In this document: positions 10,332 to 19,136 of the stretch, piece after piece | Layout: each line of letters starts with the position of its first letter | Numbering within the stretch: position 1 is the stretch's first letter | Origin: Deinococcus aetherius | GTDB lineage: Bacteria; Deinococcota; Deinococci; Deinococcales; Deinococcaceae | Direction of reading: 5' to 3' | Assembly: GCF_025997855.1 (NCBI RefSeq) | Contig: NZ_AP026562.1 | Location: 429,001-493,000 of the forward strand | DNA: 64,000 nucleotides | The notes under the pieces: model-generated | Told to the model about the DNA's origin: nothing | Databases searched by the model: none | Seen by the model: only the letters and a program-made list of their open reading frames with translations | Program-made: the position numbers and the translations under genes

Positions 10332-10928
10332 ATGACGGAAGACCCCGATCTGCCCACCCCCGCCGCCCGGGCGCGGGTCGCCTCGCTCGTCCTGATCACC
10401 GCTCTCACCGCCGGGCCGGGTGCTGCCTCGGTGCCGCCACCTTCCAGCGTGTCCCCCACCCTCCAGGCCCAGGTCGAGGCGCAGCCCTACCGCATCGGGG
10501 ACTGGGCGGGCTTCCGGCCCCTCGCCGTCACCAGCCTCGACATCCTGATGCTGGGCGAGGCCGGGGAGGCGGATACCGGGGACCTCGACCTCGCGCGGCC
10601 GCTGCTCACCGTCGCCGTGTCGGCAAGCCCCTCGCCCGCCGTCGTCGCCCGGGAGGCGTTCGCCCGCCGCGCGCTGGAGTTCGTTCCCTTCGTCTCGGGC
10701 ATCGTGGCCCAGAGCGCCGGGACCGTCCGCCGGGGCGGGGCCGAGTGGCACGAGACGGTGGGGCGGGCCCGCAGCCCCTCGGACCGGGAGGTGGTCGTGT
10801 TCCAGTCGATCCGCTTCGGGGCCCCCGGCACGCCGTATCTGCGGGTGGTGGGCCTCGCCCCGCTGGAGACGCGGGACGACGTGCTGCCGCGCTTCCGCCT
10901 GCTGGCCCGCAGCATCACCCCCAGGTAG
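10332..10928 (+). CDS. hypothetical secreted protein
   Basis: A 198-residue protein with a hydrophobic N-terminal stretch (VASLVLITALTAGPGAASV, about residues 16-34) that looks like a signal peptide or anchor. The remaining part is soluble, mixed alpha/beta, with no Cys and no recognised motif; it reads like a small lipid- or protein-binding fold. It lies 7 bp behind the alpha/beta hydrolase gene and 12 bp before the oxidoreductase gene, so the three are probably one transcript. Function unknown. Confidence 0.65.
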   Translation: MTEDPDLPTPAARARVASLVLITALTAGPGAASVPPPSSVSPTLQAQVEAQPYRIGDWAGFRPLAVTSLDILMLGEAGEADTGDLDLARPLLTVAVSASPSPAVVAREAFARRALEFVPFVSGIVAQSAGTVRRGGAEWHETVGRARSPSDREVVVFQSIRFGAPGTPYLRVVGLAPLETRDDVLPRFRLLARSITPR

Positions 10929-10940
10929 CGGGAGGACCGG

Positions 10941-12143
10941 GTGCCCGACCTGTATGCCCGGCGAACGGCGGACGTGATCGGTGCGGGGCAAGCTCGCCCG
11001 CGACCCCTGCGCCTGCTGCTCGTGGGCGGCGGGCACGCGAACGTGGCGCTCCTCAAGGCCGCGCGCCGCTGGACCCGCCGGGGCGTCCGGGTCACGCTGG
11101 TGAGCGACGCCCGGCACCTCTACGCCTCGGGCATGACCCCGGAGTCCCTCGGCGGCGTCTACTCTGCGGAGGACGTGCGGATCGACCTGCTGCGCTGGTG
11201 CCTGGTCAACCACGTCGCGTTCGTCCAGGCGCGGGTGACGGGCCTCGACGTGGTCGCCCGGACCGCCCGCACCAGCCAGGGCGACATCCTTCCCTGCGAT
11301 CTCGCCGTCTTCGACATCGGTGCCACGAACCCCCTGCGGGACCGGGCGGGGAGCGCGGTGCTCACCAAGCCCCTGCACCACATCGGGCGCCTGAGGGCCT
11401 GGCTGGAAGGGGGCTCCTCCTCCGGGCCGCCGCGCTCGCTCGTCGTCGTGGGCGGCGGCCCCGCCGGAACGGAGGTGCTGCTCAACGTCAGCGCCCGCTG
11501 GGGGCGCCGGACCGGCCCGGGCGCGCTGGGCCTTACGCTGGTGCATCCCGGAGGCCGCCTGATGCCGCAGTTCGCGCCCGGCCTGGGCCGCCGGGCCGAG
11601 CACCTGCTGCGCGGGCGCGGGGTGCGCGTCCTGCTGAACACCCGGGTCGAGCGGGTCGAGGAGGGCGCCGTGGTGCTGGAAGGCGGGGAACGGCTTCCCG
11701 GGGACGTGGTGCTGTGGGCCACCGGCACGCGCGGGCAGGCCCTCTTCGGGGAGGCGGGTCTCCCGGTGGACGGGCAGGGGTACGTGCAGGTCGACCGTCG
11801 CCTGCGGGTGCTCGGCCAGCCCTGGCTGTTCGCGGCGGGCGACTGCGCGGTCATGGAGGGCCGCCGCCTCGACCGCAGCGGCGTGAACGCCGTGGCGCAG
11901 GGGCTGGTCCTGCGCGGCCACTTGGACCGGCTGGTGAACGCCTGGCAGGCGGGGAGGGACCCGGCGGGAGTGTCCCTGTCGCCCTTCCGCCCGTACCCGG
12001 TCGCCCCCTACCTCATCTCGACCGGCACCCCCGAGGGGATGCTCGCGCTCGGCCCGCGCGTGGGGCTGCGCGGGCGCCCGCTGCTGTGGTGCAAGCACCT
12101 TGCCGACCGCGTCTGGGTCGGGCGTTACCGCTTCCCGGCCTGA
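10941..12143 (+). CDS. FAD-dependent pyridine nucleotide-disulphide-type oxidoreductase (NDH-2-like)
   Basis: A 400-residue flavoprotein. An N-terminal dinucleotide-binding motif (LLLVGGGHANVALLKAA, from about residue 29) is followed by ASGMTPESLGG, a second Rossmann motif (SLVVVGGGPAGTEVLLN, about residues 165-181), an ATG motif (VLWATGTRGQALF), and the FAD-contacting LFAAGDCAVM near residue 310. The GGGHxN start and HLYASGM segment resemble the NADH dehydrogenase-like domain found alone or fused to SelD in some bacteria. It probably oxidises NAD(P)H at the membrane, passing electrons to quinone or another acceptor. The GTG start at 10941 has GGGAGG upstream. It may share a transcript with the two preceding genes. 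Confidence 0.75.
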   Translation: MPDLYARRTADVIGAGQARPRPLRLLLVGGGHANVALLKAARRWTRRGVRVTLVSDARHLYASGMTPESLGGVYSAEDVRIDLLRWCLVNHVAFVQARVTGLDVVARTARTSQGDILPCDLAVFDIGATNPLRDRAGSAVLTKPLHHIGRLRAWLEGGSSSGPPRSLVVVGGGPAGTEVLLNVSARWGRRTGPGALGLTLVHPGGRLMPQFAPGLGRRAEHLLRGRGVRVLLNTRVERVEEGAVVLEGGERLPGDVVLWATGTRGQALFGEAGLPVDGQGYVQVDRRLRVLGQPWLFAAGDCAVMEGRRLDRSGVNAVAQGLVLRGHLDRLVNAWQAGRDPAGVSLSPFRPYPVAPYLISTGTPEGMLALGPRVGLRGRPLLWCKHLADRVWVGRYRFPA

Positions 12144-12311
12144 AGGCTCTCGGCAACGCAGTCCTGGCGGTGGGGAACTCAGGTGGCGGCTCCAACGCCC
12201 CTGGGCGGGCAACGTCCTCGCGCTCGACCACACGCCGGGGCGGGAAGACGCTCGCCCTGACCGTGCCCCTGGGCTCCTGGGCTATCCCGGGGGTGGAGGG
12301 GGCCGTTCGGC

Positions 12312-12542
12312 TCAGCCCTGACCGGCCTTCCCCGCCTCCCGGAAGGACAGAACCTCGTAGGGAAGCTGCGGGGGCAGGTCCGGCGAGGCCTCGCGCCGCC
12401 GCGCGTGTTCGGCCTGAGCGAGGACGTGGACGTCCTGACTCACCTTTCCAATCCACAAAGGACCCTCGTAGACGAACCGGGAGCGGTGGCCGTCCGCCCA
12501 CCGAATCAGGACGTGCCACCGCAGCACCCCCGGGGGAGTCAT
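12312..12542 (-). CDS. small hypothetical protein
   Basis: A 76-residue soluble protein beginning MTPPGVLRWHVLIRWADGH and containing FVYEGPLWIGKVSQDVHVLAQAEHARRRE. The composition (balanced charges, Trp and Tyr) and codon pattern look real, unlike the Arg/Pro/Ala-rich shadow frames nearby. The RBS is weak. It is alone between the convergent oxidoreductase gene and the pyrimidine operon. Function unknown. Confidence 0.5.
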   Translation of the reverse strand: MTPPGVLRWHVLIRWADGHRSRFVYEGPLWIGKVSQDVHVLAQAEHARRREASPDLPPQLPYEVLSFREAGKAGQG

Positions 12543-12657
12543 GGCGCCCGGGGGACCGGGGGTCGGCCCACCTGAACAGGGTCGTTCATCCTCATGTCGC
12601 TGAGGCGAGTGTACCCCGACCTCCCGACCTGTCCCACGGAACGGGTCAGGCCCCCTC

Positions 12658-14172
12658 CTACCGGTTCTGCGGGAAGCCCAGGTCCACCCGGCTGCTCGCG
12701 GGGTCGGGCCAGCGCGAGGTGACGACCTTGGAGCGGGTGTAGAACTTGATCCCCTCCGGCCCGTACATGTGGCTGTCCCCGAAAAGGCTCGCCTTCCAGC
12801 CGCCGAAGGAGTAGTAAGCCACCGGCACGGGGATGGGCACATTGATGCCCACCATGCCGACCTCGACCTCGAACTGGAATTTCCGGGCCGCCCCGCCGTC
12901 CCGGGTGAAGATGGCCGTGCCGTTGCCGTACTGATTCTCGTTGATGAGTTTCAGGCCCTCTTCGTAGCTGCTCGAGCGCACCACACAGAGAACGGGGCCG
13001 AAAATCTCGTCCTGGTAGGCGTCCATCTCGGGCGTCACGTGGTCGAGGAGCGACACGCCCAGGAAGAAGCCGTCCCCCTCGAAGGGCTGCTCGCGCCCGT
13101 CCACCACCACCGTCGCGCCCTGGCCCCGCGCGCTCTCGATATACCCCGCCACCCGGTCGCGGTGCTCGCGGGTGATCAGGGGGCCCATCTCGTTGCCGGG
13201 CTGGTCCCCGGGGCCGACCTTGAGGGCGGGCAGGCGTTCCTGAATGGCCGACACGAGGGCATCACCCACGTCACCAACGGCCACGAGGACGGAGATCGCC
13301 ATGCACCGCTCGCCCGCCGAGCCGTACGCGGCAGAGACGGCGGCGTCGGCGGCCATGCCCACGTCGGCATCGGGGAGGACGAGCATGTGGTTCTTCGCCC
13401 CGCCGAGGGCCTGTACCCGCTTGCCGTGCGCGGTGCCCTTCTGGTAGATGCTCCGCGCGATGGGCGTGCTGCCCACGAAGCTCACGGCGGCGATGCCGGG
13501 ATGCTCCAGCAGGGCGTCCACCGCCTCCTTGTCGCCGTGGACGACGCTGAACACGCCGTCGGGCAATCCCGCTTCCTTCAACAGTTCCGCCAGGAAGAGG
13601 CTCGCGCTGGGGTCCCGCTCGCTGGGCTTGAGGATGAAGGCGTTTCCGCACGCGAGCGCGTTCGCCATCATCCACAGCGGCACCATCGCCGGGAAGTTGA
13701 AGGGCGTGATGCCCGCCACGACGCCGAGCGGCTGCTGGATGGAGTACACGTCCACGCCCGTGCTCGCCTGCTCGGAGTAGCCGCCCTTGAGCAGGTTCGG
13801 CACTCCGCAGGCGTACTCCACGTTCTCGATGCCTCGCGCGATCTCGCCCAGCGCGTCGGCATGAACTTTGCCGTGCTCACGGGTCAGGATACGGGCAAGT
13901 TCGTCGCGGTTGCGGTCCAGCAGGTCGCGGAAGCGGAAGAGGACTTCGGCACGCTTGCCTAGGGGCGCGGCACGCCATGTCTTGGCCGCAGCCGCGGCGA
14001 TCTCGACAGCCTGATCCACTTCTTCGCGGCTGGCGAGGGGCACTTGGGCCTGTACCTGCCCCGTCGCCGGGTTGTAGACGGGGGCGGTGCGTCCGGAGGT
14101 GCCCTCAGCCGGTTTGCCCGAGAGCCAGTGGGTGAGGGTGAGGACGGCGGGCTTTTGGGCGGTGCTGGTCAT
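12658..14172 (-). CDS. mmsA: (methyl)malonate-semialdehyde dehydrogenase, CoA-acylating
   Basis: A 504-residue aldehyde dehydrogenase of the MMSDH branch. It shows LGVVAGITPFNFPAMVPLWM, NAFILKPSERDP, SFVGSTPIARSIYQ, LGGAKNHMLVLPDAD and the catalytic Cys290 in YGSAGERCMAISV. It oxidises malonate semialdehyde (from beta-alanine) to acetyl-CoA, or methylmalonate semialdehyde (from beta-aminoisobutyrate, i.e. thymine) to propionyl-CoA, using NAD+ and CoA. MTSTAQK at 14172 is the likely start, with AGAGG about 10 bases upstream. It is the last gene of the reductive pyrimidine operon, just where the carbon skeleton enters central metabolism. Confidence 0.93.
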   Translation of the reverse strand: MTSTAQKPAVLTLTHWLSGKPAEGTSGRTAPVYNPATGQVQAQVPLASREEVDQAVEIAAAAAKTWRAAPLGKRAEVLFRFRDLLDRNRDELARILTREHGKVHADALGEIARGIENVEYACGVPNLLKGGYSEQASTGVDVYSIQQPLGVVAGITPFNFPAMVPLWMMANALACGNAFILKPSERDPSASLFLAELLKEAGLPDGVFSVVHGDKEAVDALLEHPGIAAVSFVGSTPIARSIYQKGTAHGKRVQALGGAKNHMLVLPDADVGMAADAAVSAAYGSAGERCMAISVLVAVGDVGDALVSAIQERLPALKVGPGDQPGNEMGPLITREHRDRVAGYIESARGQGATVVVDGREQPFEGDGFFLGVSLLDHVTPEMDAYQDEIFGPVLCVVRSSSYEEGLKLINENQYGNGTAIFTRDGGAARKFQFEVEVGMVGINVPIPVPVAYYSFGGWKASLFGDSHMYGPEGIKFYTRSKVVTSRWPDPASSRVDLGFPQNR

Positions 14173-14217
14173 GGTAGGAACCTCTGGGGCTGGTGCAAAC
14201 ACGGAGGGCTTTGCTGC

Positions 14218-14366
14218 TGTCCTCTCCCCCTTGAGGGGGGAGGCCGGGTGGGGGGGAGCGGGCCGGGCGTCAGGAGGCCAATGGAAAGGGAGAAGCCCTC
14301 TTCTTGGCGGTGAAGCTGGTCACACGCCCCCTCACCCCGGCCCTCTCCCACGAGGGGAGAGGGGGA
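14218..14366. repeat. paired palindromic intergenic repeats (inverted doublet)
   Basis: Two GC-rich palindromes in opposite orientation lie in the gap between the aminotransferase and mmsA genes. The first, CTCCCCCTTGAGGGGGGAG (14224-14242), is followed by CCGGGTGGGGGG. The second (14341-14363, loop CCACGAGG) is preceded by the mirror image CCCTCACCCCGG. The same arrangement recurs at 23014-23157, and a single copy occurs at 26725. Each unit can form a strong RNA hairpin, and the pair could form a larger one. It may be a REP/BIME-like or MITE-like element, or act in transcript processing. Confidence 0.75.
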
Positions 14367-14380
14367 AAGGCACGTCCTCT

Positions 14381-15727
14381 TCAGTCTGCCGCCACCGGAG
14401 CCCCGATCATCTCGTCCACGAGGGCCAGCGCCTCCTCGTACACGTCGAGCCCGGCGTCCAGCTCCTCCTTCGTGATCACGAGGGGCGGGCAGACCCAGAC
14501 CATGTTGAAGCGGCTGAAGGCGTAGACGTGCTTGGACTTGAGGTAAGCGGCAAGCTTCGCCATCTCCGGCGAGGTGCCGTTGAAGGGGGCCAGCGGCTCC
14601 TTCGTCTTCTTGTCCTTCACGAGTTCCAGCACGCTGAAGAGGCCGATGTACCGCACGTCGCCCACGCAGGCGTACTTGCGTTTCATAGCCTCCAGGCGCT
14701 CGCCCAGGTAGGCTCCCAATTCCAGCGTGTGCTCGAAGAGATTTTCCTCCTCGTACACCTTGAGGTTGGCGATGGCGGCGGCCAGGGACACCGGATGGCC
14801 GCTGTACGTCAGGCCGCCCGCCAGAAAGTTCTTCTCGAAGTGGTCGGCGATCTTCTGGTTGACGATGACGGCGCCCAGCGGCATGTACCCGCTCGTGAGG
14901 CCCTTGGCGCAGGTCACGATGTCGGGCACGATGCCGTAGTGCTGGGTGGCGAGCCACTTGCCGGTGCGCCCGAAGCCGCTCATCACCTCGTCGTCGATCA
15001 GGAGGATGCCGTACTTGTCGAGCAGCGCCCGCAACCGGGGGTAGTAGCTGTCGGGCGGGATCAGCAGGCCGTTGCTGCCCGTGATGCCCTCCACCAGCAT
15101 GGCCGCGATGGTGTGGGGGCCCTCCATTTGAATGACTTCCTCAATGTGGGTGATGCAGCCGTCCTCCCACTCCTCGGCGCTGCCGCCCATCGGCGGGCGG
15201 TACATGTAGGGGTCGAACACCCGCACGATCCCGGGAATGCCCGGCTCCACCGGCCAGCGCCGGGGATCGCCCGAGGCGCTCATGGAGCCCATCGTCGCCC
15301 CGTGGTAGGAGCGGTAACGGGTGATGATCTTGTCGCGCCCGGTGTAGAGCTTCGCCATCTTGATGGCGTTCTCATTGGCCTCGGAGCCGCCCAGGGTGAA
15401 GAAGCTCTTGGCGAGGCCAGTCACTTCCGCGAGCTTCTTGCCCAGCTCCGCGCGCACATCGGTAGCGAAGGACGGCCCGGCGAAGCACATCTGGTCCACC
15501 TGATCCTTGATGGCCTGCAAAACCTTCGGATGCTGGTGCCCCACGTTGATGTTGATGAGCTGCGAGGAGAAGTCGAGCCAGGTGTTGCCGTCGCCGTCGT
15601 AGAAGTGGCTGCCCTTCCCGCCCGTCATATGGATGGGGTTGGCCTGCCCCTGCACGCTCCACGAGAAGAGGGTGTATTCGCGGTTCTCGGCGATGACCTG
15701 TTGGGTGTCGGGTCTGGGTTCCGGCAT
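14381..15727 (-). CDS. class III aminotransferase, probably beta-alanine:pyruvate type
   Basis: A 448-residue PLP enzyme starting MPEPRPDTQQ, with AGGAGG upstream of ATG 15727. Features include GGSEANENAIKMAKLYTG (phosphate-binding region, about residue 113), the cofactor Asp in LLIDDEVMSGFGRTG (about 245) and the Schiff-base lysine K275 in TCAKGLTSGYMPLGAV. Class III enzymes of this type transfer the amino group of omega-amino acids. Beside mmsA and the PreTA/hydantoinase genes its substrate is most likely beta-alanine and/or beta-aminoisobutyrate, giving (methyl)malonate semialdehyde. The amino acceptor (pyruvate or 2-oxoglutarate) cannot be read from sequence. Confidence 0.88.
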   Translation of the reverse strand: MPEPRPDTQQVIAENREYTLFSWSVQGQANPIHMTGGKGSHFYDGDGNTWLDFSSQLININVGHQHPKVLQAIKDQVDQMCFAGPSFATDVRAELGKKLAEVTGLAKSFFTLGGSEANENAIKMAKLYTGRDKIITRYRSYHGATMGSMSASGDPRRWPVEPGIPGIVRVFDPYMYRPPMGGSAEEWEDGCITHIEEVIQMEGPHTIAAMLVEGITGSNGLLIPPDSYYPRLRALLDKYGILLIDDEVMSGFGRTGKWLATQHYGIVPDIVTCAKGLTSGYMPLGAVIVNQKIADHFEKNFLAGGLTYSGHPVSLAAAIANLKVYEEENLFEHTLELGAYLGERLEAMKRKYACVGDVRYIGLFSVLELVKDKKTKEPLAPFNGTSPEMAKLAAYLKSKHVYAFSRFNMVWVCPPLVITKEELDAGLDVYEEALALVDEMIGAPVAAD

Positions 15728-15808
15728 GGGGTGCCTCCTGGCGGAGAAGGGAAAGAGGGACAACTTGATCGTAGGTTCCGCGCGTGAGGCTGCCAAGAGA
15801 CAGAGTGT

Positions 15809-16549
15809 CTAACGCTCCGTGGGCATCGGCACCGCCTCGGCCACCTCGCTGCGGCTGAGTTCCAGGGCGAGGTGGAGGCCGAGTTGTCGCCGGGGTGAGT
15901 CGAGGTCGCCGAGCATCGCCCGCAACTGCTCCAGGCGGTAGTACACGGTCTGACGGCGCACGCCAAGTCGCCTCGCCGACTCCGCCATATTGAAGTTCGT
16001 CTCCAGCAGGGCGGCCAGGGTGCCGATCAGGGTGACTCGCGCCCGGGTCGGAAGGACGAGGAGTGGCCCGAGTTGCGCCTCCAAAAAGGCCCGGCTGCGC
16101 CCCGTCTCGGCCAGGGCGTCGAGAAGGGGCGCGAGGCTGGGCTCCCCGTGTTCGGCAGGTTGCCGGAGGATGCGCGCGTGGGCCGCCCGGGTGAGCTGGG
16201 CGAAGTTGACCTCCTGCCGGAAGACGAGGAGCGGGAAGTCGTAGAGCCGGGCGGCCCCCAGCACGGCGGGCGGCGGCTCCCGCACCTCCCGCACGAGTTC
16301 GAGGGCCAGCCCGCTCGCCCCTCGCTCGGCCAGCGAGCGGATGTAGGCGTGGCTCGCCTCCTCCGCTGCATTGACCAGGGGAGCGCCGACCGACAGCAGC
16401 AGCTCACCGCCGCTGAGGAACCGGGCGGCGTCTGGGATTTCCGAGACATGCACCCAGGTCACCGGTTCCCCCAGCCGGGCGTGACCACTCAGCACCTCCG
16501 CGCCCGTGAAGGCCGGGAGGGTCAGGAGTTCGCGCAGGGTGGGGAGCAT
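15809..16549 (-). CDS. short PucR-family transcriptional regulator
   Basis: A 246-residue protein. Residues 1-115 match the PucR N-terminal ligand-sensing domain (LTLPAFTGAEVLSG, WVHVSEIPDAARFLSGGELLLS). The C-terminus (about 170-235) is a PucR-type helix-turn-helix: LIGTLAALLETNFNMAESARRLGVRRQTVYYRLEQL. Typical PucR/CdaR proteins have about 450-550 residues with a GGDEF-like middle domain; here only about 50 residues join the two ends. It probably regulates the pyrimidine operon it sits in, perhaps also the purine genes at 51-64 kb. It starts 6 bp after cdd, so it is autogenously co-transcribed. Confidence 0.85.
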   Translation of the reverse strand: MLPTLRELLTLPAFTGAEVLSGHARLGEPVTWVHVSEIPDAARFLSGGELLLSVGAPLVNAAEEASHAYIRSLAERGASGLALELVREVREPPPAVLGAARLYDFPLLVFRQEVNFAQLTRAAHARILRQPAEHGEPSLAPLLDALAETGRSRAFLEAQLGPLLVLPTRARVTLIGTLAALLETNFNMAESARRLGVRRQTVYYRLEQLRAMLGDLDSPRRQLGLHLALELSRSEVAEAVPMPTER

Positions 16550-16555
16550 GGAAAC

Positions 16556-16954
16556 TTACCCCTCGTTCTCGGCGTGCCAGTCGTAGGTATAGGGCAACAG
16601 CTCGCGGATGCCGACGCGCCGCACCTGCCCGCCGTCGGGGACGAGGACATCGATGTTCGGGTGGTAGTCGAACAGAATTTGCCTGCACCGTCCACAGGGA
16701 GCCAGGACACCGCGGTCACGGTTGCCCACCGCGACGATCAACTCCAACGGGGCAGCCTGTCGCGCGACGGCAACAGCCAGAGCCACCGGCTCGGCACAGG
16801 GACCGCCCGTGAAGTGGTACAGGTTGATCCCCTCGAACAACCGACCTTCAGCGTCGCGGACTATCGCGGCGACCGTATGGTTCTCGTCGGCGGGGAGGGA
16901 GGCAATGAGGGCCTTTCCCCTTTCCACCAGGGCTTGATCAGCGGCAGAGATCAT
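16556..16954 (-). CDS. cdd: cytidine deaminase
   Basis: A 132-residue homotetrameric-type cytidine deaminase. The zinc ligands and catalytic Glu are visible: C53-A-E55 in GGPCAEPVALA and C87/C90 in LAPCGRCRQIL. It hydrolyses (deoxy)cytidine to (deoxy)uridine and ammonia. In this operon it feeds cytidine into uracil degradation once a nucleoside phosphorylase or hydrolase has acted; no such gene is visible here. The length is standard for the family. The pucR-like gene follows after 6 bp. Confidence 0.93.
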   Translation of the reverse strand: MISAADQALVERGKALIASLPADENHTVAAIVRDAEGRLFEGINLYHFTGGPCAEPVALAVAVARQAAPLELIVAVGNRDRGVLAPCGRCRQILFDYHPNIDVLVPDGGQVRRVGIRELLPYTYDWHAENEG

Positions 16955-17031
16955 CTTCGTTCCAGTATCTCAGCCCTTGCCCAATTCTGCGGCTTGTCCC
17001 CGGCACAACCCAACTCACCCTGGAGCATGGG

Positions 17032-17865
17032 TCAGGAGGCCGTGGCGGCGAGCGGATGACCCAGCGCGAAGCGGATGAAGTCGCGGGTGAGGGCGAGGTC
17101 ATTCGGGTCCGCGGGTCGCTGATACCGCGTGAACTGATCGGCGTGCTTGGCCCAGGCGCGCCCCAGGAGCGGCGCCCACTCGGGGGCGTGGCGCTCTGCC
17201 CAGGCGACCGCCGCCTTCTTGGAATGCACCTGACCCGTGTTCAGGGTCTGCAGCATCCGGGTCATGAGGAGGACCACGAGGGGCTGCAACCAATCGTTGT
17301 TCAGGCCGTCGGGGGTCCAGGCCCAGCCCCTCGAACTTTCCTCCGATTCGCCGAGCAGCGCGCGGCCCCACCTGTGTAAGAGGGTCCGCACCTCGGCGCG
17401 CAGATCGTTCGGGTCCACCGGGTCAATGAGTTCCCGTGGCGGTGGTCCGGCGAGGGCAAGACCGTGCTCACGCGTGACCCAGCGCACGACCAGGGTGTTG
17501 TCGTGGTCGGAGAATTCCAGATCGCGGCCGCCGTGGTTGAAGTAGGGAATGGGCGTGCGGGCCGGGTCGGGGCGGCGCAGCAGGTCCGCCGGGAAGTACG
17601 AGCCTTCCAGGTGCTTCCCCCAATGCGCAAATTCGTCGTAGAGCGTGCGCTGCAACGCCTGCACCGCCGCCTGCTGCGGCTCCGTCAGGAATGCCCGCGT
17701 GACGACCAGGAAATCCACGTCGCTGCCCGCGTCGGCGTCACCGAGGGCGAAGGAGCCGGAAAGGTAGACTCCCATCAAATCCGGCCTCAACGCTTCCCGA
17801 GTCCCCTCGACCAGCCGCGTCAGCACGTCGTTGAGGGCAACAAAGGGCGTGAGGTCCGTCACCAC
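17032..17865 (-). CDS. aminoglycoside-adenylyltransferase-like nucleotidyltransferase
   Basis: A protein of about 277 residues. The N-terminal polymerase-beta-like nucleotidyltransferase motif GVYLSGSFALGDADAGSDVDFLVV supplies GS and the D-x-D metal ligands, and an alpha-helical C-terminal domain follows, as in AadA/ANT(3'')-type enzymes. The family adenylylates aminoglycosides, but many chromosomal homologues have unknown substrates, so resistance should not be assumed. GTG 17865 (GGCGGAG 5 bases upstream, overlapping the previous stop) is my preferred start; GTG 17883 and 17862 are alternatives. It sits oddly inside the pyrimidine operon. Confidence 0.8.
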   Translation of the reverse strand: MVTDLTPFVALNDVLTRLVEGTREALRPDLMGVYLSGSFALGDADAGSDVDFLVVTRAFLTEPQQAAVQALQRTLYDEFAHWGKHLEGSYFPADLLRRPDPARTPIPYFNHGGRDLEFSDHDNTLVVRWVTREHGLALAGPPPRELIDPVDPNDLRAEVRTLLHRWGRALLGESEESSRGWAWTPDGLNNDWLQPLVVLLMTRMLQTLNTGQVHSKKAAVAWAERHAPEWAPLLGRAWAKHADQFTRYQRPADPNDLALTRDFIRFALGHPLAATAS

Positions 17866-19136
17866 TACTGCTCCGCCACCCACTCCATCGCCCGACTCGC
17901 CAGCCGGTCGAAGGCCTTCACGCTCTGCATGATGTGCTCCTCCCGCGTGTCCTCGATCTTGTTGTGGCTGATGCCACGCAGGCTTTGCACGAACATCATG
18001 ACCGTGGGCGCCCCGGCGCGGGCCACTTCTGCCGCGTCATGGAGCGGGCCGCTGGGCAGGCGGTGACTGGTCGGCACCGTCTCCAGGATGGCCGCCTCCG
18101 CCGCGTCAATGAGGTTGGGGTGGAAGGGGATGGGCTCGATGTTCCACAGGTTGCCGAATTCGACGGTGCAGCCGCCCTCCCGCGCGAACTGCTGTGCCGC
18201 CTCCCGCGCGTCCTGCCACATCGCCGCCAATTTGTCGGCGTCGAGGTGCCGCTGGTCGAGCGTGATCTCGCACCGCTCCACAACGCTCGTGACGATGCCG
18301 GGCCACGTCTTGACGCTGCCTATCGTGCAGACGCCGCCGTGCCGCTCCGCGATGGCGTAGATTTCCTGTCCCAGCCGCGCCGCCGCCAGGAAAGCGTCGC
18401 GCCGGACGTTCATCGGCGTGCTGCCCGCGTGCGCCGCCTGCCCGTGAAAGGTCAGGGTATGGCGCTCGACCCCCACCGTGCCCAGCACCGCGCCCAGCGG
18501 CAGGCCCAGCCCCTCCAGCACCGGCCCCTGCTCGATGTGCAGTTCGAGGTAGGCGGCGGCGTTCCTCAGTTCCTGCCGGGCCTGCGGGGCGTCCTCCAGA
18601 CGAACACCCACCCGTTCCAGCGCTGCCCCCAAACTCACCCCATCCCGGTCGGTCAACTTCGCCATTTCGGACACGTCGAAATGGCCGCTCGCCGCGCTCG
18701 ACCCGTACAGGGAACGTCCAAAACGCGCTCCCTCCTCGTCGGCCCAGTCCACGAGGCGCACGGTGACGGGCGGACGGCCCCCGTACTCGGCGTTCACGCG
18801 CCGCAGCACCTCCAGCCCGGCGAGCACGTTGAGGCAGCCGTCGAGCCACCCCCCGTTCGGCACGCTGTCGAGGTGGCCGCCGATCAGCAACTCGCGCTCG
18901 GACTCGCCCCTCAGCGTGGCCCACAGGTTCCCGGCGGGGTCCTGGTGAACCTCCACGGGAAGCTCGGCGAGGCGCTCTTTCAGAAACTCCCGGGCGCGCA
19001 GCCAGGTGTCGGTGAAGGCGACCCGCTGGGCCCCGTTCTCATCGCCCGTGAGGCGCCGCAACTCCTTGAGTTCCGCAACGGTGCGGGCCGGGTTGGGCCC
19101 GGTAGGGGTCGTCTCGGTGGCCTCTCCCGCGCTCAC
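17865..19136 (-). CDS. Zn-dependent hydantoinase/carbamoylase-family amidase, probable beta-ureidopropionase
   Basis: A 423-residue M20-superfamily amidase. Metal and substrate motifs are in order: LIGGHLDSVPNGGWLDG, DWADEEGARFGRSLYGS, LELHIEQGPVLE and GQAAHAGSTPMNVRRDAF. The family includes N-carbamoyl-amino-acid hydrolase, beta-ureidopropionase and allantoate amidohydrolase. Next to dihydropyrimidinase and PreTA the expected reaction is N-carbamoyl-beta-alanine to beta-alanine, CO2 and NH3, the third step of reductive uracil degradation. The GTG start at 19136 overlaps the stop of the binding-protein gene (GTGA). A separate allantoate amidohydrolase lies at 62951, which supports a distinct role. 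Confidence 0.88.
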   Translation of the reverse strand: MSAGEATETTPTGPNPARTVAELKELRRLTGDENGAQRVAFTDTWLRAREFLKERLAELPVEVHQDPAGNLWATLRGESERELLIGGHLDSVPNGGWLDGCLNVLAGLEVLRRVNAEYGGRPPVTVRLVDWADEEGARFGRSLYGSSAASGHFDVSEMAKLTDRDGVSLGAALERVGVRLEDAPQARQELRNAAAYLELHIEQGPVLEGLGLPLGAVLGTVGVERHTLTFHGQAAHAGSTPMNVRRDAFLAAARLGQEIYAIAERHGGVCTIGSVKTWPGIVTSVVERCEITLDQRHLDADKLAAMWQDAREAAQQFAREGGCTVEFGNLWNIEPIPFHPNLIDAAEAAILETVPTSHRLPSGPLHDAAEVARAGAPTVMMFVQSLRGISHNKIEDTREEHIMQSVKAFDRLASRAMEWVAEQ

